Assembly: GCA_025084515.1 (NCBI GenBank)
Contig: JAJAGP010000181.1
Coordinates: 212,001 to 276,000 of the forward strand
From: Ancistrus triradiatus
Taxonomy: Eukaryota > Chordata > Actinopteri > Siluriformes > Loricariidae
DNA: 64,000 nt
Reading direction: 5' to 3'
Numbering within the stretch: the stretch's first letter is position 1; each line of letters starts with the position of its first letter. A model generated the notes under the pieces. It had not been told where the DNA came from. It was given only the letters and a program-made list of their open reading frames with translations, and did no database searches. This document shows, one piece after another, positions 1-12,800 of this stretch. Both the position numbers and the translations under genes were made by a program.

Positions 1-1260
1 CTGGTTCATTACTCAAAACCGCAATCATGGGTAGACTGCCGACCTGACTTGCTGTCCAGAAGGCCATCATTGACACCCTCAAGCAAGAGGGTAAGACACA
101 GAAAGAAATTTCTGAACGAATAGGATGTTCCCAGAGTGCTGTATCAAGGCACCTCAGTGGGAAGCAGAAAAAGTGGTGGCAGAAAACACTGCACAACGAA
201 AAGAGGTGACCGGACCCTGAGGAGGCTTTGTGGAGAGAAGGGCCGATTCCAGAGCAACCGTGCAACAGGCGTGTGCAGGAAATGGGCTACAGGTGCCGCA
301 TTCTCCAGGTCAAGCCACTTTTGAACCAGAAACAGCGGCAAAAGCGCCTGACCTGGGCTACAGAGAGAAGCAGCACTGGACTGTTGCTCAGTGGTCCAAA
401 GTACTTTTTTTCGGATGAAAGCAAATTTTGCATGTCATTCGGAAATCAAGGTGCCAGAGTCTGGAGGAAGACTGGGGAGAAGGAAATGCCAAAATGTCTG
501 AAGTCCAGTGTCAAGTTCCCACAGTCAGTGATGGTCTCTGGGGTGCCATGTCAGCTGCTGGTGTTGGTCCACTGTGTTTTATCAAGGGCAGGGTCAATGC
601 ATCTAGCTATCAGGAGATTTTGGAGCACTTCATGCTTCCATCTGCTGAAGAGCTTTATGGAGATGAAGAGTTCATTTTTCAGCACGGACCTGGCACCTGC
701 TCACAGTGCCCAAAACCACTAGTAAATGGTTTACTGACCATGGTATTCACTGTGCTCAATTGGCCTGCCAACTCTCCTGACCTGAACCCGATAGAGACTC
801 TGTAGGATATTGTGAAGAGAAAGTTGAGAGACGCAAGACCCAACACTTTGGATGAGCTTAAGGCCGCTATTGAAGCATCCTGGGCCTCCATAACACCTCA
901 GCAGTGCCACAGGCTGATTGCCTCCATGCCACGCCGCATTGAAGCAGTCATTTCTGCAAAAGGATTCCCGACCAAGTATTGAGTGCATAAATGAACATAA
1001 TAATCTGAAGGGTGACTTTTTTTTTTTGTATTAAAAAAACACTTTTCTTTTATTGGTCGGATGAAATATGCTAATTTTGTGAGAATTTTGGGTTTTCATG
1101 AGCTGTATGCCAAAATCATCAGTATTAAAACAATACAAGACTTGAAATATTTCAGTTGGTGTGCAATGAATCTAAAATATATGAAAGTTTAATTTTTATC
1201 ATTACATTACGGAAAAGAATTAACTTTATCACAATATGCTAATTTTTTTAGAAGAACCAG
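1..1260 (+). mobile_element. Tc1-like element (family 1), left end outside the window
   Basis: A transposase pseudogene reads 5' to 3' from about 26 to a TGA at 980-982. Visible parts are an N-terminal helix-turn-helix region (KQEGKTQKEISERIGCSQSA), a first catalytic Asp in SDESKF, and the C-terminal block NWPANSPDLNPIETL before an in-frame TAG where Trp is expected. The reading frame shifts several times. The 3' non-coding end runs to 1260 and abuts TA at 1261-1262, the expected Tc1 target dinucleotide. The element sits inside a copy of the long repeat arm described at 1263-1778. Confidence 0.85.
26..982 (+). pseudogene. broken Tc1-like transposase (family 1)
   Basis: Conceptual DDE transposase of the Tc1/mariner superfamily, interrupted by an early in-frame stop, frameshifts and a TAG after NPIETL. 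The middle Asp block is eroded (QHGPGTCSQCPK in place of the usual QQDNDPKHT type), so it cannot be active. Confidence 0.75.
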
Positions 1261-1262
1261 TA

Positions 1263-1778
1263 CTATATCTACTATTGTTAATCTATTATTCCATTAATTA
1301 TATTATTTATGAGACAAACATTTTATTGTATTCGTAGGCTAATAATATGCTGTAATGTACTGTATATTGCCTTTGAGTGTATCATTTCACTGTTATAACA
1401 AACAGAAAGCAGACTGACTGCAAGTGTCTCATTATTTGATTTTGATATATTGATTTCATTACATTTTTGTCAATGGTGGTTAATTATAAGAACGTAAAGA
1501 TGCACAATTTAGATATTTTTTTTCAGTATTTCAAAGTGAATGAGCTGAGTTCTGACCTGCTCAAATAATGGTGACGTGGACAGAAAAAGCCATTTCAAGA
1601 ACTTTAAAAAAAACAAAAACAAAAACTGTCTAAACATTTAATATATATTTAATTGTAAGTGCACATTTCCACACGTATCAACCAAGGAAACACGTATTAC
1701 AATTTCTTAAGACAAGGAATTATTTTTCACCATGTTGTCTAACTGGACTCAAAACGTTTTTTTTTTACAAGCCAAGGT
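1263..1778. repeat. solo copy of the long palindrome arm
   Basis: Resembles in order the right arm at about 23035-23490: the TACTATTGTTAATCTATTAT block, then ATCATTTCACTGTTATAACA, ATTTTTGTCAATGGTGGT, the ACACGTATCAACCAAGGAAA block and finally ACTGGACTCAAAACG. It also keeps a stretch (about 1500-1600) that is present in the left arm (22020-22130) and missing from the right arm. Three copies therefore support a dispersed repeat. The rest of this copy may continue left of the family-1 Tc1, outside the window. Confidence 0.7.
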
Positions 1779-2054
1779 ATGTCAGAAATAGTCCACTTGT
1801 TTACTCATTCACTAATCACTATATAATGTGTTCTGTGTAGAACATTATATAGGGTAGCAGTGAGCGACACAAACGAGGGAATTGAGACAACACTTACTTA
1901 TGCCGGAAACAAATCATCTTGATCTTTCATCACACAAACCAACCAAAAAATCAACAAGCCCATCGGGGTTGTCACAAGACTTTGGAACTGTATTACCAGT
2001 TAAACAATGTTCTAATTTAGCTCACAATTATAATTGTTTTTACATTTTTATTGT

Positions 2055-2260
2055 TACTATTATTAGTGTGTTGCATCACCAACACAGTATTGTTCTTCCA
2101 ATTATTTTTATTAGTGTGTTGCATCAGTTCTAATTTGGTTCTTGCAATTATTGTTATTTTTATTTTTTATTGTGTCGTGCAAGCAACACACTATTGTTCT
2201 TCCAATTATTATTAGTGTGTTGCATCAGAAGTATTGTTCTTCCAAATATTATTATTATTA
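2055..2260. repeat. short imperfect tandem repeat (TTATTAGTGTGTTGCATCA unit)
   Basis: The units TTAGTGTGTTGCATCA and ATTGTTCTTCCAATTATT alternate three to four times over about 200 bases with irregular spacing. AT-rich, no coding potential seen. Confidence 0.6.
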
Positions 2261-2275
2261 TATTATTATCAGCAA

Positions 2276-2885
2276 TCTGAGGTGACATTCAATGACATTG
2301 GGGCCCCTGAGGTCCTCGGCCGGGCACTGGGGCACCTGGAAGGTCACACAGTGTAACTCTGTCAGTTTATAACCTACAGCCACAAACTTATCATGGTTAG
2401 TCTGAGGTGACATGCAATGCCTTTGGGGCCCTTCACATCCCTAACTGGGCACTGGGGCCTCAAGAAGGTCATTAACTCTAACTCAGTTAGTTTTTGACCT
2501 ATGGCCACGAAATTCGGCATGCTTGGTTCCAGATACACCCTGAGGTGAAATGTGATGCTTTTGGGGCACTTGGGCCCCTGGAAGGTCATTGACCATGACT
2601 TTTTGAGCTACGGAAACTAAATTTGGCGCATGTGATGCCCATGGGGCCCCTGGCAGGGCATTGACTGTAACTCAGTCAATTTTTCACCTACGGACACAAC
2701 ATTCGGCAGGCTTGGTCCCAGGTTCAACCTGAGAGGATATACCATGCCCTTGTGGTCCCTGAGGTCGCTGACTGGGCACTGGGGCCTCTGGCAGGTCATT
2801 GACTGTAACTCAGTCAGTTCTTGAGCTATGACTACGAAACTCGGCAGGCTTGGTGCCAGGTGCAGGCTGATGTGAAATGTCGGTG
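2276..2885. repeat. tandem repeat with 125-140 bp unit, about 4.5 copies
   Basis: A repeated unit runs: CTGAGGTGAAAT, then TTTGGGGCCCCTG, GGGCACTGGGGCC, AAGGTCATTGACTGTAACTC, TTTTTGACCTATGGCCACGA and ATTCGGCATGCTTGGT. Copies begin near 2279, 2402 and 2539 and continue more diverged to 2885. Its GC content is much higher than that of the flanks. The array ends at the Tc1 insertion at 2890. Confidence 0.8.
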
Positions 2886-2889
2886 TCTA

Positions 2890-4478
2890 CAGTGGGGTAA
2901 AAAAGTATTTAGTCAGCCACTGATTGTGCAAGTTATCCTACTTAGAAAGATGAGAGAGGTCTGTAATTTTCATCATAGGTACACTTCAACTATGAGAGAC
3001 AAAAATCCAGGAAATCACATTGTAGGATTTTTAAAGAATTCAATTGTAAATCATGGTGGAAAATAAGTATTTGGTCACCACACAAACAAGCAAGATTTCT
3101 GGCTCTTACAGACCTGTAACTTCTTCTTTAAGAAGCTCTTCTGTCCCCACTCGTTACCTGTATGAATGGCACCTGTTTGACCTCGTTATCTGTATAAAAG
3201 ACACCTGTCCACAGCCTCAAACAGTCAGACTCCAAACTCAACCATGGCCAAGACCAAAGAGCTGTCGAAGGACACCAGGAAGAAAATTGTAGACCTGCAC
3301 CAGGCTGGGAAGAGTGAAATCTACAATAGGCAAGCATGTTGGTGTGAATAAATCAACTGTGGGAGCAATTGTAGAACATACAAGACCATTGATAATCTCA
3401 CTCAATCTGGGGCTCCACGCAAGATCTCATCCCGTGGGGTCACAATGATCATGAGAACGGTGAGCAAAAATCCCAGAACTACACGGAGGGACCTGATGAA
3501 TGACTTGCAGAGAGCTGGGACCAAAGTAGAAAAAGCTACCATCAGTAACACACTGCGCCGAGAGGGACTCAGATCCTGCAGTGCCAGGCGTGCCCCCTGC
3601 TTAAGCCAGTACATGTCCAGGCCCGTCTAAAGATGCCATAGAGCATATGGATGATCCAGAAGAGGATTGGGAGAATATCATGTGGTCAGATGAAAACAAA
3701 ATAGAACTTTTTGGTAAAACTCAACTCACCATGTTTGGAAGGAAGAAGAATTCTGAGTTGCGCCATACCTACTGTGAAGCATGGGGATGGAAACCTCATG
3801 CTTTGTGGCTGTTTTTCTGCAAAGGGGACAGGACGACTGATCCGTGTTAAGGGAAGAAAGAACGGGGCCATGTATCGTGAGATTTTAAGCCAAAACCTCC
3901 TTCCATCAGTGAAAACATTGAAGATGGAATGTGGCTGGGTCTTCCAGCATGACAATGATCCCAAACACACCGCTCGGGCAACAAAGAAGAGTCTCCGTAA
4001 AAAGCATTTCAAGATTCTGGAGTGGCCTAGCCAGTCTCCAGACCTCAGCCCCATAGAACATTTGTGGAGGGAGTTGAAAGTCCATGTTGTCCCAAAACAC
4101 CACTGCTCTAGAGGAGATTTGCATGGAGGAATGGGCCAAAATACCAGCTACAGTTTGTGCCAACCTGGTGAATTTACTTTTAACCTCATATTTGTTTTAC
4201 CCAGTGAAACCAGAATTGTTTGACCTCTGTCATTGCCAACAAAGGTTATGTTACAAAGTATTGAGTTGAACTTTTGTTATTGACCAAATACTTATTTTCC
4301 ACCATAATGTACAATTAAGTTCTTAAAAAATCCTACAGTGTGATGTCCTGGATTTTTTTTTCCCATTTTGTCTCTCATAGCTGAAGTGTAGCTATGATGA
4401 AAATTACAGACCTCTCATCTTTCTAAGTAAAAGTACTTGCACAATCAGAGGCTGACTAAATACTTTTTTGCCCCACTG
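2890..4478 (+). mobile_element. Tc1-like element, family A, TIR to TIR
   Basis: Inverted repeats of about 200 bp start with CAGTGGGGTAAAAAAGTAT and end with ACTTTTTTGCCCCACTG. TA dinucleotides flank both ends (2888-2889 and 4479-4480). Length is 1589 bp, normal for Tc1. It carries a decayed transposase on the plus strand. This family recurs at 11722, 15463, 19376, 24797 and 54082. Confidence 0.93.
3244..4264 (+). pseudogene. Tc1 family A transposase, frameshifted
   Basis: Starts MAKTKELSKDTRKKIVDLHQ, then breaks frame near 3320. Later pieces read NPRTTRRDLMNDLQRAGTKV, WSDENKIELFG (first Asp), QHDNDPKHTA (second Asp) and WPSQSPDLSPIEHLW (Glu), and the frame closes with TAT-TGA at 4264. The catalytic residues are recognisable but spread over at least three frames. 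About 48 foreign bases replace part of the C-terminal coding region at 4171-4218. Confidence 0.88.
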
Positions 4479-4484
4479 TATGCT

Positions 4485-5445
4485 CAGATGAAACAAAAAT
4501 TTTGCTCATTGGCTAGAAACACTAAATGTGAGTTTGGTGTAAAAAGAAAAATGACTACATTGAAAAGAACTTGATACCCACTGTGAAGTATGGTTGAGGA
4601 TCTCTGACGGTGTGGAGCTGTTTTTCTTCCAAAAAAGATTCCTCTGATCCTTATGAATTCCTGACATTATGAACTCCATCAAATACTACTGTATTTTAAA
4701 TCAAAATCGGTCTTCCTCTGCCAATAAACTAAAACAGGGTCATCAACAGACCCTCCAGCAGGACAATTATTATTACAAAACATATTTCAAGATCAACACA
4801 AAAAGTAGTTTACTGAACAGGAAATCAAGCTTTTGAAATGGCCATCTCGGCCCCCTGCATAGAATACATTTGGGTGCACAAGAGCTAGGACCCTAGACAA
4901 TCTAGGGTGGTTTTGTAAAGAGGGTTGGTCTCGAATTCCCTGATGTGTATTCTTCAACCTTATCAGATGTTACAGAAGACTAAGTGCTGTTTTATTGCCA
5001 AAGAGAGGTTGCACAAAATACTAAGTGCAGGGGCTCCAATAATTGGCATGTTGTTTTGTTAAAAACAATTTTTGTGTTGATGGATTTTTTTTCTAAATTT
5101 ACTTCTGGTAACCCTTTCAGTCCTGTCAATGGCAAATTTTACTTACATTTATGTCACTTAACAGATGCCCTAATCCAGAGTGACTTACATTTGATACAGT
5201 CTTGCAATCCAAGCAATTGTGGGTTAAGGGCCTTGCTCAAGGACCCAACAGTGGCAGCTTGACAGAGGTGGGACTTGAACCTGGGACCCTCTGATTGATA
5301 GTCCAGTACCCTAACCGCTAAGGTTGGGCAATTAAATAAGCCAATTCAGCAAAAGGTGCATTTTTTTTTCCCAAAACTTTTTCTTTTTTTTTTTTTAATT
5401 CACCTTTACTGGGGTGCCCATAATTGTGGAGGGGACTGCATTTTA
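4485..5445 (+). mobile_element. heavily decayed Tc1-like element with an embedded dispersed repeat
   Basis: The start reads as a transposase fragment (TCAGATGAAACAAAAATTTT = SDETKILL, then a GGGSLTVWGCF-like block at about 4590-4630). The end carries ACTGGGGTGCCCATAATTGTGG at about 5410, a typical Tc1-type terminal sequence. No open reading frame remains. A fish dispersed repeat occupies about 5140-5325. Confidence 0.55.
5140..5325 (+). repeat. teleost dispersed repeat (SINE-like)
   Basis: Contains ACAGATGCCCTAATCCAGAG, GTTAAGGGCCTTGCTCAAGG and ACTTGAACCTGGGACCCTCT, a block series widespread in fish genomes. I do not assign a family name. It lies inside the decayed Tc1 at 4485-5445. Confidence 0.6.
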
Positions 5446-6237
5446 TTAAAATAAGGTGTTACTAGATACTTTCTGTTGTTTAAGCATATGCAATTCAGCA
5501 AATAAACAGAAATTATGCATAACAATGTGCACAAATGACACAAATGCATTTTTTCTCTCAAATTTAAACATTACAAACTGTAATTTTATCAGGACTGCCC
5601 AAACTTCTGCACAATTGCACAAATTAAATGTTCTACAGATGCAGGAGGTAACGGAGCTGAATGGTTGGCGATGACCTGGTAATACTTATAAATATGGTAT
5701 TTGACAATACCTGCAATTAATTTATTGCCAGTTCTAGCTTCAGCTTCTAACAGCCTTGTAAAATATGTTTAAAAATCACTAAAATGTGTGGAAATTAATT
5801 GAAAAAAACATTCTACTTTTGGCACTCACACAAATTATTAATAAAATGTAACTGAAATGTTTGAGCAATCAAAATCTGGTTTCACTGGGTAAAACAAATA
5901 TGAGGTTAAAAGTAAATTACTTTAGTCATTTAACAAGAGAAATATTAGCAAATAAACAAATTAAATGAAAAATGTTGCTGACTTTCACAATGCTTTGAGG
6001 TGCTATAAAAATGTCTGAAAACGTCCAATTTCATGGAATGGTCATGCTTTTGTTGTGACTATCCCTGTCTGATGCCCATTGAAAACATCATTACTGATGA
6101 TGTAGAACCAACCCTACTGAAAACATGTAATTGCTGAGGACATAGGACCATGGAGGAAGGAACAAAGTTAAAGTTGATGTTTATTTAATGTTGCTTTCAG
6201 TATGAATGGCTATTCATGACAGGAACAAGGTTACGTC
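5446..6237. other. AT-rich DNA, no gene recognised
   Basis: No coding or RNA gene is seen. A 40-base segment at 5879-5918 is the inverted copy of the foreign insert at 4171-4212. The CTGCCCAAACTTCTGCACAA text near 5590 resembles a Tc1 terminal region, but its partner was not found. Confidence 0.4.
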
Positions 6238-6340
6238 AATACTAGTCAATCACATTCGCACCAATTTAGAGCAACCAATTATCCTAACTCATGTCTTTGG
6301 GAGGTAGAAGGAAATCGGAGCACCTGGACATGGGGCCTAA
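6238..6340 (+). repeat. dispersed fish repeat R1, fragment
   Basis: Contains AATTTAGAGCAACCAATTAT, CTAACTCATGTCTTTGGGAG and ATCGGAGCACCTGG. The same family recurs at 7086-7278 (plus) and, reversed, at about 26520-26700, 41225-41440 and 51395-51500. All copies are old and diverged. Confidence 0.6.
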
Positions 6341-6734
6341 ACTGACAAATCCTGACATGAATGTGCTTTACAGCATGAATCCATGGACCCAATCTGCCCT
6401 GTGTAAAAATTAAGGTTGTTGTTGTCGGTGGTAGCGTAAATGGTGTATAGAATGTTCTGGATACACCAAATCATTTGAATACTACATCCTATTTGAATAT
6501 TTCTGGGGGGTTATGGAAATGTCTATTACATCCTATGGTAAATACAGAGGATGACAGTAGAAACTGTGATGTTAGTGACAGTTCAACATATGGTAGGACA
6601 TTCAACAATTACACTCATTTCAAAACTGATACATTTCTAGCTTCAGCAGTATGTGGTCAGTAATTTTTCCCCAGCACAAACAAAATGAAGGTGCCATAAT
6701 CATATCTGCCAAACGCATACAGGTGCAAGAATTA

Positions 6735-6740
6735 TTTATT
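6735..6740 (-). terminator. candidate NDUFA5 polyadenylation signal AATAAA
   Basis: Canonical AATAAA on the minus strand, about 75 bases past the NDUFA5 stop codon. This spacing fits the short 3' UTR expected for this gene. Confidence 0.5.
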
Positions 6741-6813
6741 TTAAACCTTATTCAGGCATAACTCAAAAAAATCCACATCCACACATGATCTAAAACAAAA
6801 CCTCAAAGCAACT

Positions 6814-9800
6814 TTAGATTGGCCACTTCCAGTGGTTTTCTGGAGACTCTTCAATCAATGGTAGCCATGGTTTCCATTCTGCCATCTTCCTGGACAAGAC
6901 CAGCTCTGACTCTGCCTGTAAACATAATTAATTCCCTTTATTATTTCAGATATTGAATCAATTGTGTGTGAACGTTAGTAGTACATGCTCAGTGTATTTG
7001 TTTGGTTTATCTAATGAAATTTCAGCTACGATGGCTATATAACGGCAGACAAGAGGTGACATCAAAACTAGACATACATACTCAGATCAGGCCAATTTAG
7101 CATAATCAATTAACCTAGTGAATCTCTTTGGTCTTCGTGAAGAAAACGGAGTACCCAGAAACTCATGTGGACACAGGGAGAACATTAACTCTACACAGGA
7201 GTTCAAGGTTAAGATCAAACCATGAATACTGGAGCTCCGAGGTGACCATGCTAAACGCTGCACCACCATGCCATCCAGTACATGCTAAAAAAGAGACTGA
7301 GTCACAAATAAAAAGGTGGGGAAGCTGAGAAACAAGGTAATTTATCTAAGGAAATACTGTGCTTGCAAGGAGATTGAGCACATTAACACAACAACATGGA
7401 AAAAACTTTGTGGGCACCTGACAAACAATTATATCACATCCAACACCATACCACCAACACCAGTCTTAGTGAACTCGAGAGCCGCAGATTCTCTAGGATA
7501 GTTATTCATGTAGGGGCTAATGATATACGCCTTTGTCAGTCAGAGGTTACTAAGGCTAATTTTGTAGAGGTGGTTAGAGTGGCGAAGGCGATGTCCGATG
7601 CTGTAGTGTGCTCTGGCCCCATCCCAATGCGGCAAGTTGACCAAGCCTACAGCAGGTTATGGTCGCTGAACTGCTGTCTGTGCAAGTGGTGCTCTGAAAA
7701 CAACGTGGGCTATATAGACAACTGGACAGCCTTTGAGGGTAAGCCTGGCCTTTTAGGATGGGACAGTGTCCATCCCACTCGGGAGGGTGCTGCTCTCATC
7801 TCCTGCAACATTGCCCATAGTCTTATGGCCCGATTGGTTAGGGGCGGACTATCCAGAGCAGGGGTCAGGCAGCAGACAGACCGGCTTAACCAACTAAGTG
7901 TTACAACTAACTAACTCTTTTGAAATACTGATTCTTAATGTGACTGATCCATCGTTATGGAAGTCAAAACCACACTCTTTTCAGCTTATCACTATTTACC
8001 GTCTTCCTGGTTCCTATTCAGAATTTCTTCAGGAATTTGCTAACTTTCTTTCCTGCTTAGTATTGTCAACAGATAAGGTTTTAATTGTAGGTGATTTCAA
8101 TATTCAATTTGACAATGAGCAGGATCCACTTAGAATTGCTTTCGAGTCCATCTTAGAATCCATGGGTATCACTCAGAATGTGATGGGACCAACCCACCGC
8201 TGTAATCATACTTTAGATCTAATATTAACATTTGGTATCAGTATAGATAACCTTGATGTTTTCCACCAAAGTGATTCGATTTCAGATGACTATCTTTTAG
8301 TATTTGAGCTATCTCTAATAAATAAAATCCTTCTGATTCGTTATCACACCAAGCGCACTATCACATCTGCTACTCCAGCTGCGTTTATTAAAAACCTACC
8401 AGACTTGAAATTTAATACACGTACGGAGCTCAATCATCTTGAGTGTGTAAATGACCAATTAGAATGTGTGCTTCGCTCAAACCTGGACACGATTGCTCCT
8501 GCTAGGGTCAAATGCATTAGGGAAAAAAGGCTAGCACCATGGTATAATGACCACACCCGTACCTTAAAGCAAAGAACACGGCATCTAGAGCGCAAGTGGA
8601 GACATAGTAAATTGGAGATGTTTAAGATTTCTTGGAGGGACAGCATGGCAGAGTATAAGAATGCTCTCACTAAAGCTTAGGCTGCATACCTCTCCTCAAT
8701 CATAGAGAAAAATAAGAATAATCCAAGATTTCTCTTTAATAGTCTCCAAATTAACAAAAAACCCTACAGAAAGTGACTCTCCCGTTCTGTGTAATTTTAA
8801 CAGTAATGATTTCATGACTTTCGTTAATGAGAAGATAGAAAACATTAGGCATAAAACTCAATGCTCATCACATCACCAAACTATTCAGCCAACTTCCAGA
8901 TGCAGCACTAGTGAAGACATCTGTTTAATGAGCTGTAAATCAAGATTAGAATCTTTTACCCCAATTACTAATACTGAACTATCCGCACTGATCAGCTCGT
9001 CTAAGTCATCAACATGTTTATTAGATCCAATTCCTACACGTTTACTCAAACAAGTAATACCTAGTATTATAGAGCCAGTGTTAGTTATTTTAAATTCATC
9101 CTTTACCTTTGGTTATGTGCCCAAAATCCTTTAAGTGGTGCCGTTATCAAACCACTAATTAAAAAAGCCAATCCTGACCCTTGTGTGATATCTAATTATA
9201 GACCAATTTCAAATCTACCGTGGTGTCTATCCAAAATCTTACAAAAAGCCGTCCATCAGCAGCTCTGCAGTTACCTCCAAAGGAATGAAATTTATGACAC
9301 ATTTCAGTCTGGCTTCAGGCCCCCATCATAGTACTGAAACAGCATTAATTAGGGTACTAAAATGACTTGTTAATGTCCTCAGATAAGGGATGTGTTTCTT
9401 TTCTTTTCTGTTAGATTTAAGTGCAGCATTTGACACTATAGATCATGACGTTTTACTAAACAGACTAGAAAATACTGTAGGTATTAAGGGATTAGCACTT
9501 TCTTGCTTTAAATCCTACTTAACCGACCGGTACCAGTTAGTTCATATAAATAATCTAAGGTCTAAGCTCTCAAAAGTGAAGTATGGCGTGCCTCAGGGGT
9601 CAGTGCTTGGCCCGCTTTTATTCTCTCTGTACATGCTGCCACTAGGCTGTTATTTGTAAACATGGCATCAGTTTCCACTGCTATGCAGATGATACACAGC
9701 TGTACATATCAACCAAACCAAATGACAGCCTTACAAACAACAAAATTGAGGACTGTGTAAAGGAAAAAGATTGGAAGATTGGGTGTTGTTTAATTTTCTC

Positions 9801-12800
9801 TTACTTAACTCAGATAAAACTGAGGTTCTATTAGTGGGACCCAAGGCTGTGAGAGACAGGTTGGCTACATCTATCCTAAATCTAGATGGCTGTCCAGTAT
9901 TGCCCAGTCCGTTTGTAAAAAAACTCAGAGGTCACATTTGATTCAGATCTCTCCTTTGATGCGCACATTAGCAGCATCACTCGAATTGCTTTCTTTCAAT
10001 TATGTAATATCACTAAATTTAGAAATATCCTCTCTTTTAAAGATGCAGAGAAACTTGTTCATGCGTTTGTAACTTCAAGGTTGTATTACTGTAACACCTT
10101 ACTTGCTGGATGCTCTAGTAAATCTATAAATAAACTTCAGTTAGTTCAGAATGCAGCTGCCCGAGTGCTAACTCGAACTAGAAAATTTGATCATATCACT
10201 CCTGTTCTATCATTACTACAATGGTTACCCGTCAAATTCCGCATTGATTACAAAATACTTCTTATAACTTATAAAGCTCTACATGGCCTGGCCCCACATT
10301 ATCTTAGTGAACTCTTAGAGTTTTACAATCCAACTCGTCTACTGCGTTCGCGGGGTACAGAACTTCTTTAGAATTAGTTCCCCCCAACTCTGGAATAAAC
10401 TTCCCACTTTCGTTCGAGACTCAGACACTCTCCAAAGTTTTAAGTCTAGGCTAAAGACATACCTATTTTGCGCAGGCTTTTGACTAGATTTAGACCAGGA
10501 TGCATGGCTTGGGTCACTGGGGCCGGAGTCTGGAGTCATGTCTGGTCTGCCTGCCTTGTCCCGTTAGCTGGGAGTGTCGAGTGGGCGGTCTGGCTGAACT
10601 GGGCTTCGGTCCTCGTGATCTTGACTCGTGCATCCTTGCCTTAGACTAAGGGCAGAGCTGGGGGTTCATAGCCAAAGAGTCTTATGGTGATCAGAGACGT
10701 TGGGTTGCTGTCTTCTGCCTCCCGTGGGGTTGCCAATGTCTCATGTGATTCCACTTGGCTGTGTTACCTACCAGTTCTCCTCTTTCTAGCTATGCTGCTA
10801 TAGCTAATGCTGCCAGAGTCTCGTGCTACACATGGCATCAGTGATTGACATGAAATCAGTGATTGTTAATAGACACTGTGCTCTTAATCAATAACTAATT
10901 ACATTTTCTGTTTTCTCTCCGAGCTGTCTTCCGGTACCAGTTCCAGCCCCACACATGATGTTCATCCGCTGCAGCTTCACTCAAGCTGCTTCCCTCATCA
11001 GCTCCAGCCCCATCATACCCGGGCCACTTAATGCCGATGTGCATACTTCACATTTTACTCGAGCTTTGACTCCATGACTTTAGTTTCGTTCTTAGATTTA
11101 TCATCTATGCCACCCAAGGAGGTTCGGTCCCTTTTTGAGTCTTGGTCCTCCCAAGGTTTTTTCCTATAACACTCAGGGAGTTTTTCCTTGCCACTGTCGC
11201 CCTAGGCTTGCTCAATTTGGGATTGGATGTAGTTATTAGGAGATAATCTAAACTTGTAAAGTTGGTCTGAGACAATGCTCCATTGTAAAAAGTGCTATAT
11301 AAATAGATCTGACTTGACTTGACCATAGTCTAACGCTAGCCCAGAGAGTGTAGATGAACACAGGATAGCATGTGCGAGCAGAGATGTTTATTTAACACAA
11401 CCACAAATTTAACTATGAAGTTGAGGGAGGTCCAAGGTCCAATTAGAGGGTGGGCAGCCATACCATAGCACCTGGCTGGAATATGATATATATAGCCAGG
11501 GTGTAATCTCACCAGGATAGCCACAACACAGAGAAAAGTGTGCCCAAGTGAAGAGACGGTCCCTGAAGGACAAAGGAGACACACTTGCCAGCCACTTCAT
11601 TAGGTACCTCATGCTAATTGGACCCCTTTTGCTTCCAGAACTGCATTAAACTGCACTTAATGATATTAAAATCCACATTGACATGTTAGCATCACACAGT
11701 GGCTGCAGAACTTATCGGGTAAAATGGGGCAAAAAAGTATTTAGTCAGCCACTGATTGTGCAAGTTCTCCTACTTAGAAGGATGAGAGGTGTCTGTAATT
11801 TTTATCATAGCTACACTTCAACTATGAGAGACAAAATAAGAAAACAAATCCAAAAAAATCACATTGTGGGATTTTTAAAGAATTTAATTGTAAATTATGG
11901 TGGAAAATAAGTATTTGTTCAATAACTAAAGTTCAACTCAATACTTTGTAACATAACCTTTGTTGGCAATGACAGAGGTCAAACGTTTCCTGTAAGTCTT
12001 CACCAGGTTGGCACACACTGTAGCTGGTGTTTTGGCCCACTCCTCCATGCACATTTCTTCTAGAGCAGTGATGTTTTGGGGGCAACACGGACTTTCAACT
12101 CCCTCCACATATTTTCTATGGGGCTGAGGTCTGGAGACTGGCTAGGCCACTCCAGGACCATAAAATACTTTTTACGGAGCCACTCCTTCGTAGCTGAGCA
12201 GTGTGTTTGGGATCATTGTCATGATGGAAGCCCCAGCCACGTTCTATCTTCAATGCTGTCTCTGATGGAAGGAGGTTTTGGCTTAAAATCTCACGATACA
12301 TGGCCCCATTCATTCTTCCGTTAACACGGATCAGTCGTCCTGTCCCCTTTGCAGAAAAACAGCCCCAAAGCATGATATTTCCACCCCCATGCTTCACAGT
12401 AGGTATAGTGTTCTTGGGATGCAACTCCGTATACTTCTTCCTCCAAAGACGACGAGTTGAGTTTTTACCAAAAAGTTCTATTTTGGTTTCATCTGACCAC
12501 ATGATATTCTCCCAATCCTCTTCTGGATCATCCATATGCTCGCTGGCAAACTTCAGACGGGACTGGACATGTACTGGCAGGGGGGCACGCCTGGCACTGC
12601 AGGATCCGAGTCTCTCTCGCCGTAGTGTGTTACTGATGGTAGCCTTTGTTACTTTGGTCCCAGCTCTCTGCAGGTCATTCATCAGGTCCCTCCATGTAGT
12701 TCGGGGATTTTTGCTCACCGTTCTCATGATCATTTTGACCCCACGGGATGAGATCTTGCCCCAGATTGAGGTAGATTATCAATGGTCTTGTATGTCTTCC

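Noticed and set aside
5140..5325. tRNA-like gene
   Set aside because: The segment belongs to a dispersed fish repeat. No A and B boxes with a foldable cloverleaf could be shown.
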